Assembly: GCA_041856085.1 (NCBI GenBank) | Contig: JBHAFL010000106.1 | Location: 1 to 12,083, forward strand | DNA length: 12,083 bases | Direction: 5' to 3' | From: RUG754 sp041856085 | GTDB taxonomy: Bacteria; Bacillota; Clostridia; Peptostreptococcales; Anaerovoracaceae | Shown: positions 6,268 through 12,083 of the stretch, one piece after another | How positions within the stretch are numbered: position 1 is the first letter of the stretch | How the letters are laid out: the number at the start of each line of letters is the position of its first letter | Program-made: the position numbers and the translations under genes | The notes under the pieces: model-generated | The model's database searches: none | Told to the model about the DNA's origin: nothing | The model's input: only the letters and a program-made list of their open reading frames with translations

Positions 6268-6765
6268 ATGAAAATGAAAAAAATCGTTTGTCTGGTAGTA
6301 GCACTCGTAATGGTGATTTCCGGAAGCGTTTATGCTTTCGCATCATCACCGGTAACTCCTAACTATCCGTGGGTTACTGCTACAACTCCTACTACGCCGG
6401 CAACTAACACTGACCCTGCAGAGCCTACAACTGAGCAGAAGATTGCTGAGGTTAAAGCAGCTTACGACAGCATCACTGTTAAGACGAGATCCTCCGTTAA
6501 GACTGTTTCAGGTAAAAAGGCTGTAGCTCTTACTTGGAGCTTCCCTGCTGACGCTCCGTTCGACGGATACGTAGTATATAAGTCAACTAAGAGAAACTCC
6601 GGATTCAAGGCTGTTAAGACTATTAACAGCGTAACTAAGAAGTCTTTCACAGACACTAAGGTTAAGGCCGGACAGAAATATTTCTACATGGTTAAGGCTT
6701 ACAAGCTCGTTGACGGCGTTAAGGTTTACACGACTACGCATGTTAAAGCGTGGAGAACAGTTTAA
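6268..6765 (+). CDS. Small secreted protein with fibronectin-III-like domain
   Basis: The 165-residue protein starts with a clear signal peptide (MKMKKIVCLVVALVMVISGS, likely cut after Ala25 in AFA-SS). A Thr/Pro-rich linker follows (about 30-55), then a short charged helix and a beta-rich domain (about 84-163). Features such as DGYVVYKSTKRNSGF, SFTDTKVKAGQKYFY and MVKAY resemble fibronectin type III modules common in secreted clostridial proteins. There is no LPxTG sorting signal, C-terminal membrane anchor or catalytic motif. Codon use differs from neighbours: in the mature part lysine is AAG about 15 times against AAA 4, valine is mostly GTT and arginine always AGA, as in strongly expressed genes. 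An excellent ribosome site (AAGGAAGGTG) and its own promoter and terminator agree. Function is unknown; it may bind surface polysaccharide or matrix. Confidence 0.85.
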   Translation: MKMKKIVCLVVALVMVISGSVYAFASSPVTPNYPWVTATTPTTPATNTDPAEPTTEQKIAEVKAAYDSITVKTRSSVKTVSGKKAVALTWSFPADAPFDGYVVYKSTKRNSGFKAVKTINSVTKKSFTDTKVKAGQKYFYMVKAYKLVDGVKVYTTTHVKAWRTV

Positions 6766-6771
6766 TAATTA

Positions 6772-6819
6772 AGTTTATTGACTTAAATAATGGGTGGGTA
6801 ATTTGTTTTTGAATAAACT
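6772..6819. repeat. Long-loop inverted repeat just upstream of the terminator
   Basis: AGTTTATT (6772-6779) and AATAAACT (6812-6819) are perfect complements separated by 32 bases. The right arm ends one base before the terminator stem. It could extend the folded 3' end of the FnIII-like mRNA and protect it. The A+T-rich arms make this tentative. Confidence 0.35.
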
Positions 6820-6820
6820 C

Positions 6821-6849
6821 AAAATAGGGCGGCTCGACTGCCCTATTTT
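6821..6849 (+). terminator. Strong rho-independent terminator after the FnIII-like gene
   Basis: AAAATAGGGCGG (6821-6832) pairs with CTGCCCTATTTT (6838-6849), 12 pairs with one G-U, around the loop CTCGA. The T-rich arm and the A-rich opposite arm make it able to work on either strand. It closes the FnIII-like transcription unit. Confidence 0.85.
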
Positions 6850-6862
6850 GGTGCGAGGAGAC

Positions 6863-6891
6863 TTGCTATAAATCTATAAAGAGAATATAAT
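6863..6891 (+). promoter_or_regulatory. Predicted sigma-A promoter for the M13 peptidase
   Basis: TTGCTA (6863-6868) and TATAAT (6886-6891) with a 17-base spacer predict a start near 6898, about 30 bases before the ATG. It lies just after the terminator of the preceding gene. Confidence 0.7.
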
Positions 6892-6927
6892 TTAGAACAC
6901 AATAACTAAGATACCGAGGGGGTAAAA

Positions 6928-8949
6928 ATGAGAAGATTAACAACAAGAAGAATTACTGTATTTGTTATGACGGTATTTCTCATCGCGTCAACGGCGATAT
7001 CGGGCTATGCTGCGGAGAATGCCGTTGGTCCCGGGGACGACTTTTTTAACTATGTGAACGAAGACTTTCTGAAAGATAAGAGGATTGACCCCGCGACGGG
7101 AGAGTGGAGCGTAACCTCCGCTCTTGCGGAAGATACCGATAAGAGGACGGACGAGATCATTGAAGAGCTTGGCGAACATTTCAGAAGCTATCCTAAGGGA
7201 AGCACTAAGAGAAAGATTGCCGACTACTACCTTTCAGCGAAAGACAGGGAGTCGAGGGAAGCCGCCGGCCTTAAGGGCATAGAGCGTTTCATCACGCAGG
7301 TCAGAGAGGCTGACAGCATAAAAGAGCTCGGATATGCATGGGCGGATATATCGAATTATTCCTCTTCGCTGCCGGTGCTTATTTCATACGAAACGAATCC
7401 GAGCGATGCAGAACGATATATTTACTACATCTGCGGGGACACCACCGATGTTGATTTCAGCAGTCTTCGGAAAACCGAAAGAGATGCCGTTAAAAAATAT
7501 ATCGCTACCTTGCTCGAAGCGGCAGGAGAGACTGAGGACGAGGCGAAAGAATCCGCTGCGGGAGTTCTTAAGTATCTAAAGGATATGTCATATGTGAGCA
7601 ATGTGAATTATGATAAATACATAGACGTCGGCGGCAAGGAATATTGCTATTACAGCATTACAGAGCTTCAGAAGCTCTATCCGAATCTTGATATCGCCAG
7701 GATGATGGAGATTATGGGAGCAGTTATGGACGAGTATTATGTTATCCCTAAGGATAAGTTCATTGTCGAAGACCCTAATTTCTCAAAAGCGTTAAGCATG
7801 AAATATCTCAAAAAAAGCAAGCTGGAGATTATGAAAGACGTAACCGTGTTTATGCTTATCGACTCGCTCGCGTCTCAGTACGAATGTATGCCTGAGGCGA
7901 TTCAGAAAGCGAATATAAGTGTGACAAATAAGCTTTTCGAGCTCTCTGAGGAATATGATTTTGAGCGGCAGGCTTTTGAGTGCACCAGATTCCTTTTGGA
8001 GTCCGAGATAGGCAAGCTTTATACGGACAGGTATTTTTCGGAAGAGATGAAAGCGGAGGCACGCGCGATGGTTGAAGACATTATGGAAGCCTACCGCAAT
8101 AAGATAGCGAGCGCCTCATGGCTCAGCTCTAAAACAAAAAATGCGGCGCTGAAAAAACTCGATTCCATAACCCTAAACGTAGGTTATCCTGACGGAGAAT
8201 GGGGTAACGCTATAGACACGGTCGACATAAAAGCCGTGGAAGACGGGGGAGACTGCCTCTCAAACGTAATCGCATACTTAAGAGATCGCGCTAAACCGGA
8301 GACCCCTTATGAGTTTGCTGACAAAAGCAAATGGCCTCTCGGCGTTACCGAGGTCAATGCTATGTATAGCCCGCTGAGCAACTCGGTAAGTATCCCTGCG
8401 GGAATACTCCAGCCGCCGTTTTATCTGTCGGGCGACGATTATGACTATGCATATAATATGGGAGCTACGGGCTATACTGTGGCTCACGAAATAACACATG
8501 CTTTTGATAACAATGGCTCAAAATACGACGGAAAAGGAAACTACAAAAACTGGTGGACGAAAACGGACAAGAAACGCTATAAGAAGCTCCAGAATAAGAT
8601 GATAAAATATTACAGCAAATACAAAATTCACGGTATCAATGTCGACGGGGAGTTGACTCTCGCGGAGAATATAGCCGATATTGGCGGTTTAGAGTGCGTG
8701 CTGAGCCTTATACCGAACGAAGAAGAAGACAGTCTTAAGACTTTCTTCGAGGGCTATGCGAGAAGCTGGGCGTCGAAATACACTAAGGAAACTGCAAAAT
8801 ACATTCTTAAGAACGATGAACACGCTCCGGACTCGGTGAGAGTCAACGGAGTCGTAAGCTCGATGGACGAGTTCTATGAGGCTTATGGCGTCAAAAAAGG
8901 CGACAAGATGTACATTGAACCTGACAAGCGCGTCCGACTCTGGAACTGA
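6928..8949 (+). CDS. Secreted M13-family zinc metallopeptidase (neprilysin/PepO-like)
   Basis: The 673-residue protein begins with a basic, hydrophobic signal peptide (cut probably after GYA or GYAA, about residue 28-29), then the M13 opening GDDFFNYVNEDFLK. The catalytic domain holds the substrate-binding NAMY at 477-480 followed by PAGILQPPFY, the zinc motif HEITH at 520-524 followed by AFDNNG, and the third ligand Glu580 in ENIADIGG with Asp584. The end (HAPDSVRVNGVVSSM, then YEAYGVKKGDKMY and RVRLW) is the classic M13 C-terminus. Length is typical for the family. These enzymes cut short peptides, usually before hydrophobic residues, so it probably processes extracellular peptides. The signal peptide may remain as an anchor, as in eukaryotic neprilysin. 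GAGGGGG at 6915-6922 is a good ribosome site. No clear terminator follows. Confidence 0.96.
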   Translation: MRRLTTRRITVFVMTVFLIASTAISGYAAENAVGPGDDFFNYVNEDFLKDKRIDPATGEWSVTSALAEDTDKRTDEIIEELGEHFRSYPKGSTKRKIADYYLSAKDRESREAAGLKGIERFITQVREADSIKELGYAWADISNYSSSLPVLISYETNPSDAERYIYYICGDTTDVDFSSLRKTERDAVKKYIATLLEAAGETEDEAKESAAGVLKYLKDMSYVSNVNYDKYIDVGGKEYCYYSITELQKLYPNLDIARMMEIMGAVMDEYYVIPKDKFIVEDPNFSKALSMKYLKKSKLEIMKDVTVFMLIDSLASQYECMPEAIQKANISVTNKLFELSEEYDFERQAFECTRFLLESEIGKLYTDRYFSEEMKAEARAMVEDIMEAYRNKIASASWLSSKTKNAALKKLDSITLNVGYPDGEWGNAIDTVDIKAVEDGGDCLSNVIAYLRDRAKPETPYEFADKSKWPLGVTEVNAMYSPLSNSVSIPAGILQPPFYLSGDDYDYAYNMGATGYTVAHEITHAFDNNGSKYDGKGNYKNWWTKTDKKRYKKLQNKMIKYYSKYKIHGINVDGELTLAENIADIGGLECVLSLIPNEEEDSLKTFFEGYARSWASKYTKETAKYILKNDEHAPDSVRVNGVVSSMDEFYEAYGVKKGDKMYIEPDKRVRLWN

Positions 8950-9019
8950 CATGTTGATGCCGGTTTTTTGCGGTAGGCTGCCTATAAAATTATCTTTCAA
9001 AATTTTCTGAAAAATTAAC

Positions 9020-9048
9020 TTGCTTTTTTTCTCGGTCTGTAGTAATAT
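9020..9048 (+). promoter_or_regulatory. Predicted sigma-A promoter for the NSS transporter
   Basis: TTGCTT (9020-9025) and TAATAT (9043-9048) with a 17-base spacer predict a start near 9055, giving a leader of about 25 bases. It overlaps an in-frame TTG at 9020, which supports placing the protein start at 9080. A short palindrome, TAGGC-T-GCCTA (8974-8984), lies upstream in this otherwise empty gap. Confidence 0.55.
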
Positions 9049-9079
9049 CATAGCATTATTATTCAGGAGGTTCTTCAAA

Positions 9080-10414
9080 ATGGAAAGAGAACGATTAGGA
9101 AGCAGACTTGGCTTCATATTACTCAGTGCCGGCTGCGCAATAGGCTGCGGCAACGTTTGGAAATTCCCGTGGATGGCAGGACAGTACGGTGGCGGCGGTT
9201 TCGTACTTATTTATGTAATTTGCCTCATATTGCTCGGTCTTCCTGTAATGACTATGGAATTCTCAATCGGCAGAGCCGCGCAGGCGTCTCCGGTAAGTAT
9301 GTATCAGAAACTCGAAAAGAAGGGCTCTAAGTGGCATATCCACGGCTATATATCATTTTTCGGCAATGTTGCCCTTATGGCATTCTATACCGTGGTAACA
9401 GGCTGGATGATTTACTATTTCGTAAGCTTTGTGAGGGGCAATACCGCTGACCTCGGTTTCGGCGCGATGATTACGAATCCGGGACTAAACGTATTATACC
9501 TTGCCGTGACGGTTGTACTCGGCTTCGCTATCTTAAGTTTCGATCTTCAGACCGGACTTGAGAAAGTTACTAAATATATGATGTTGTGTTTGTTTTTCCT
9601 TATGATAGTTTTAGCTGTAAACAGCTTTACACTTTCAGGAGCTAAAGAGGGCCTTGCATTCTATCTCGTACCGGAATTTGATAAGATTACACCGTCCGTT
9701 ATAGTCGGCGCGATGAATCAGGCCTTCTTCACCCTGTCAATCGGCATGGGCTCGATGGCGATCTTCGGCTCATATATAGATAAAAAGAACACTCTTTTGG
9801 GCGAATCTATTAACGTAATAGCTCTCGACACTTTCGTGGCTATAGTTGCGGGACTTATTATATTCCCTGCATGCTTCACATACGGCCTTGAGGTCGGAGC
9901 CGGTCCGTCGCTGCTGTTCGACACGATGGCTACCGTATTTAATAATATGAGCGGCGGCAGATTCTGGGGCTCATTATTCTTCCTATTCATGGTATTCGCA
10001 GCTCTTTCGACCGTGCTTGCGGTATTCGAGAATATTCTTGCTTGCTTAAGAGAGCTCACGGGCTGGTCAAGAAGAAAGGGCTCCGTCATAAGCGCAGTGG
10101 CCATATTTGTTTTATCGCTGACAACTGCGCTCGGATTCACGGTTATCAAGTTCCAGCCGTTCGCGGAGGGCTCGGTATTCCTTGATTTCTGGGATTTCAT
10201 AGTGTCGAATAACATATTGCCGCTCGGCTCGCTCGTATTCGCAGTGTTCTGCTGCAATCGCTTCGGCTGGGGCTGGGATAATTTCGTGCTCGAAGCCAAT
10301 ACGGGAAACGGTCCTAAGATAAAGCAGTGGATGAAGCCGGTATTCAGGTTCGTAGTGCCGGGGGCAATCCTCGTAATCTACGTGGTCGGACTGGTGAATT
10401 TTAACTGGAAATAA
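9080..10414 (+). CDS. Neurotransmitter:sodium symporter (NSS/SNF) family transporter
   Basis: The 444-residue membrane protein has the LeuT fold and about 11 membrane helices, as usual for bacterial NSS carriers such as MhsT and TnaT, which take up amino acids with sodium. The first helix shows the unwound binding segment AGCAIGCGNVWKFPW (Asn25 equals LeuT Asn27), and GQYGGGGFVLIY follows. Helix 6 carries AFFTLSIGMG, matching the LeuT FFTLSLGFG substrate region. Helix 8 has FAALSTVLAVFE with a Ser-Thr pair at the sodium site. Cys19 and Cys23 occur in the binding loop where LeuT has Asn21 and Leu25. ATG at 9080 follows AGGAGG (9065-9070). Substrate cannot be read from sequence; hydrophobic or aromatic amino acids are likely, perhaps those freed by the neighbouring secreted peptidase. 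Confidence 0.94.
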   Translation: MERERLGSRLGFILLSAGCAIGCGNVWKFPWMAGQYGGGGFVLIYVICLILLGLPVMTMEFSIGRAAQASPVSMYQKLEKKGSKWHIHGYISFFGNVALMAFYTVVTGWMIYYFVSFVRGNTADLGFGAMITNPGLNVLYLAVTVVLGFAILSFDLQTGLEKVTKYMMLCLFFLMIVLAVNSFTLSGAKEGLAFYLVPEFDKITPSVIVGAMNQAFFTLSIGMGSMAIFGSYIDKKNTLLGESINVIALDTFVAIVAGLIIFPACFTYGLEVGAGPSLLFDTMATVFNNMSGGRFWGSLFFLFMVFAALSTVLAVFENILACLRELTGWSRRKGSVISAVAIFVLSLTTALGFTVIKFQPFAEGSVFLDFWDFIVSNNILPLGSLVFAVFCCNRFGWGWDNFVLEANTGNGPKIKQWMKPVFRFVVPGAILVIYVVGLVNFNWK

Positions 10415-10461
10415 TCTTAAGGCCGGGGATAACTGCGGCTGAATCACATAGACGCACACGT

Positions 10462-10488
10462 TGCCGTCCGTTTACGGGCGGCATTTTT
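10462..10488 (+). terminator. Rho-independent terminator after the NSS transporter
   Basis: TGCCGTCCG (10462-10470) pairs with CGGGCGGCA (10475-10483), nine pairs with one G-U, around TTTA, followed by TTTTT (10484-10488). It lies 47 bases after the transporter stop and isolates it from the next gene. Confidence 0.9.
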
Positions 10489-10564
10489 GCGGATTTTTGA
10501 GGGGTGTTTTTTGATTTAATGTGCAAAAAAAATATGCTGGCGACAGTAGTAAAAAAGGAGTATA

Positions 10565-10660
10565 ATGAAGCTGTATATATCAAAAATATGTTTCGGTGAT
10601 GAGTGCCGCGGCGCTGTGTTCTTACAGCACCGCGGGAATGAATCGGGAAATGAGGTATGA
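10565..10660 (+). CDS. Possible 31-codon leader ORF before the oxoamine synthase
   Basis: An ATG at 10565 follows AAAAAAGGAG (10551-10560) with a rather short four-base gap and opens a 31-codon frame (MKLYISKICFGDEC...) ending with TGA at 10658-10660. That stop is four bases before a TTG that could start the next gene. It resembles no known peptide. The same TATAAT (10561-10566) may simply be a -10 box, in which case this frame is not translated. Low confidence; recorded because it is the only place in this gap with a good ribosome site. Confidence 0.25.
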   Translation: MKLYISKICFGDECRGAVFLQHRGNESGNEV

Positions 10661-10664
10661 GTAT

Positions 10665-11903
10665 TTGAGAGACGGAGAAAAAAAGAAACGCATTAATAAT
10701 TTTGCCGATTCGAGAGAATGGCAGTGGTTCAGCGAAAGGCAAAACAGCTTTTCAAAGGAGATTGATGAATACGGTAATCCGTATTTTATGCCGCACGATT
10801 CCGTGCTTAGAGACACATCTTATATTGACGGGCAGGAGGTTATAAATTTCGGCAGCTACAATTATGTCTGTATGTCCGGAGATCCGGAGGTAAATGCGGC
10901 GGCGGCTGAAGCTCTTGAAAAATACGGAACAAGCGCAAGCGGCAGCAGATTGCTCGCGGGCGAAAAAACGATACATAGACAGCTTGAAGAGAAGATAGCG
11001 GATTGGAAGCATACGGAAGCGGCATTGGTACTCGTAGGCGGGCACTCGACAAACGTAACCTTTGTCGGTAATTTCTGCAATGAAAACGATATGATTATGT
11101 ATGATATACTCAGTCATAATTCAGTGTCGCAGGGGCTTAAGCTTTCGGGAGCCGTCACGAGGAGATTCCCACACAATGACTTTGAAAGAGTGAGGAGAAT
11201 ACTTGAAAAGGACCGGGAAAAATACGAAAAGGTTCTGATTATTATCGAAGGCGCTTACAGCATGGACGGTGATATAGCGCCTGTAGACGAATTCGTTAAA
11301 CTTAAAAAAGAATTCGGCTGCTTTCTTATGGTTGACGAGGCGCATTCTTCGTGCGTCATCGGTGAAAACGGCGGAGGAGTCGACGAATATTTCGGGCTTG
11401 AGGAAGGAGATATTGACGTCAAGATGGGAACGCTTTCAAAGGGTCTCGGAGCTTGCGGAGGATATATAGCCGGAAGCCGGGAGATGATAGAATATCTAAA
11501 ATATAACCTGCCGGGCTTCGTATTCTCCGTAGGCTTATCTCCGGTATTAGCGGCTGCCGCGCTCAAGGCAATAGAAATACTGCAAAGAGATAACAGCAGG
11601 GTTAAGAGCCTGCATGAGAATATCGCCGTATTTATGAGGGAAGCACAGAGACACGGCTTTAATACATGTATGGCGGGAGAGACGGCTATAACCCCTATTT
11701 TCATAGGAGATGACGAGCTGGCATTCAAGCTCAGCATGATAATGCTCGATGACGGCGTTTTCGTGCCGCCCGCACTTTACCCGTCCGTGCCCAGAGGCAG
11801 AGCAAGGCTCAGATATTGTCTTAACAGTGCGCATACGGAGGAGCAGATAGTATATGCTTTAAACGTTTTAGCTAAGCGCCTGAAAGAGCAATCGCAAGTC
11901 TGA
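10665..11903 (+). CDS. Alpha-oxoamine synthase (SPT/BioF/Kbl family PLP enzyme)
   Basis: PLP enzyme of fold type I that would condense an amino acid with an acyl thioester, losing CO2, to form an alpha-amino ketone. Clear marks are NFGSYNYVCMSGDP, GTSASGSRLLAGEKTIHRQLE, the histidine in DILSHNSVSQG, the PLP-pyridine aspartate in MVDEAHSS (Asp224, His227) and the Schiff-base lysine in GTLSKGLGACGGYIAG (Lys259), numbered from 10665. The extended N-terminus (REWQWFSERQ, then GNPYFMPHD) resembles forms that work with acyl-carrier proteins or polyketide synthases more than short BioF or Kbl; that subtype is inference. The start is uncertain: TTG 10665 has GAGGT eight bases ahead, while ATGs at 10599, 10638 and 10650 keep the frame but lack such a site. 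No biotin, threonine-degradation or acyl-carrier gene is adjacent, so the substrate is unknown. Confidence 0.88.
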   Translation: MRDGEKKKRINNFADSREWQWFSERQNSFSKEIDEYGNPYFMPHDSVLRDTSYIDGQEVINFGSYNYVCMSGDPEVNAAAAEALEKYGTSASGSRLLAGEKTIHRQLEEKIADWKHTEAALVLVGGHSTNVTFVGNFCNENDMIMYDILSHNSVSQGLKLSGAVTRRFPHNDFERVRRILEKDREKYEKVLIIIEGAYSMDGDIAPVDEFVKLKKEFGCFLMVDEAHSSCVIGENGGGVDEYFGLEEGDIDVKMGTLSKGLGACGGYIAGSREMIEYLKYNLPGFVFSVGLSPVLAAAALKAIEILQRDNSRVKSLHENIAVFMREAQRHGFNTCMAGETAITPIFIGDDELAFKLSMIMLDDGVFVPPALYPSVPRGRARLRYCLNSAHTEEQIVYALNVLAKRLKEQSQV

Positions 11904-11910
11904 AATTACG

Positions 11911-11940
11911 GTATAATGACTGCATACGCAGTCATTATAC
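11911..11940. repeat. Perfect 13-bp-arm inverted repeat after the oxoamine synthase
   Basis: GTATAATGACTGC (11911-11923) and GCAGTCATTATAC (11928-11940) are exact complements around ATAC. The element starts eight bases after the stop codon. It would fold into a stable hairpin in RNA from either strand but has no T-run, so it is not a standard terminator. Each arm reads TATAAT outward-facing. It may be the left boundary of the structured element that follows. Confidence 0.8.
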
Positions 11941-12083
11941 GGAGATCTTCGCGATAGACGCTGACGCGCTTTGCTTTCGCAGCGAGGATATAACTCTCGG
12001 CGAAGCGAGCGACGGGAAAATTCGGTTCTCGGAAACTGTCTGAGCGCAGCGAGTTTTGACGAGAACCATTTTGCCGGCGAGCA
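11941..12083. repeat. Stem-loop-rich extragenic element, cut by the window edge
   Basis: No gene is recognisable here. Two further folded units are visible. In the first, GCTT/CGC/CGAG (11973-11986, small bulges) pairs with CTCGGCGAAGC (11996-12006). In the second, GGTTCTCG (12024-12031) pairs with CGAGAACC (12060-12067), with AAACT (12033-12037) and AGTTT (12052-12056) inside and AAAAT (12017-12021) and ATTTT (12068-12072) outside. CGCAGCGAG or CGAAGCGAG recurs three times (11978-11986, 12001-12009, 12045-12053). Composition is unlike the neighbouring genes. It resembles a dispersed extragenic repeat; only one copy is in the window, so repetition in the genome is inference. Confidence 0.5.

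Noticed and set aside
7334..7579. 81-codon + strand frame inside the M13 peptidase
   Set aside because: It is an alternative frame within a well-supported catalytic gene and has no start signal or recognisable content.
8950..9019. Terminator for the M13 peptidase
   Set aside because: Only short or loop-poor pairings (TGCCG with CGGTA, TAGGC with GCCTA) are present and neither is followed by a T-run after a stable stem.
9020..9079. TTG start extending the NSS transporter by 20 residues
   Set aside because: The TTG coincides with the predicted -35 box, and AGGAGG at 9065-9070 points to the ATG at 9080.
9718..10299. Long minus-strand open frame inside the NSS gene
   Set aside because: It is fully antisense to a firmly identified gene, has no ribosome site, and its translation looks like the low-complexity shadow of membrane-helix codons.
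11255..11737. Minus-strand open frame inside the oxoamine synthase
   Set aside because: Ser/Pro-rich translation typical of an antisense shadow, no start signals, and the + strand carries all conserved PLP motifs.
11895..12083. Minus-strand frame open from the window edge through the terminal element
   Set aside because: It stays open by composition only. The translation is Arg/Ser-rich with no recognisable domain, and it runs through a perfect palindrome and repeated motifs, so it is better explained as non-coding.

Overview
The window looks like ordinary chromosomal DNA of a low-to-moderate G+C Gram-positive anaerobe, most likely class Clostridia. The reasons are strong AGGAGG-type ribosome binding sites, occasional TTG starts, a capsule tyrosine kinase split into separate membrane (CpsC) and kinase (CpsD) proteins, and a PHP-type tyrosine phosphatase instead of a Wzb-type one. 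Family-level placement (for example near Mogibacterium/Anaerovoracaceae) is only a guess. Every convincing gene is on the + strand. I saw no tRNA, rRNA, CRISPR array, transposase or phage gene.

Region 1 (1-2381) is sulfur trafficking plus a channel. It holds the C-terminal end of a group I cysteine desulfurase with its catalytic-loop cysteine, a rho-independent terminator, a small MscS channel and ThiI without a rhodanese domain. Desulfurase and ThiI would work together: the desulfurase supplies persulfide sulfur, and ThiI uses it to make 4-thiouridine in tRNA.

Region 2 (2382-6006) is a complete tyrosine-phosphorylation module of the capsule type: PHP phosphatase (CpsB), LCP-family attachment enzyme (CpsA-like), Wzz-like membrane activator (CpsC) and BY-kinase with a C-terminal tyrosine cluster (CpsD). 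It begins with a promoter flanked by two dyads. No glycosyltransferase, flippase or polymerase follows it, so it appears to be an orphan controller of a polymer made elsewhere.

Region 3 (6007-8949) is secreted proteins. A near-consensus promoter and a structured leader precede a 165-residue secreted protein with a Thr/Pro linker and a fibronectin-III-like domain; its codon bias suggests strong expression. After a strong terminator and a second clear promoter comes a secreted M13 (neprilysin/PepO-like) zinc peptidase.

Region 4 (8950-12083) holds a promoter, an NSS-family sodium-coupled amino-acid transporter, a terminator, and an alpha-oxoamine synthase of the serine-palmitoyltransferase/BioF/Kbl family that stands alone. 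The window ends in a perfect 13-bp-arm inverted repeat followed by about 140 bp of stem-loop-rich, apparently non-coding DNA that looks like a dispersed extragenic element. The best leads for a second look are the orphan kinase module, the secreted FnIII-like protein with its leader, the solitary oxoamine synthase and this terminal element.
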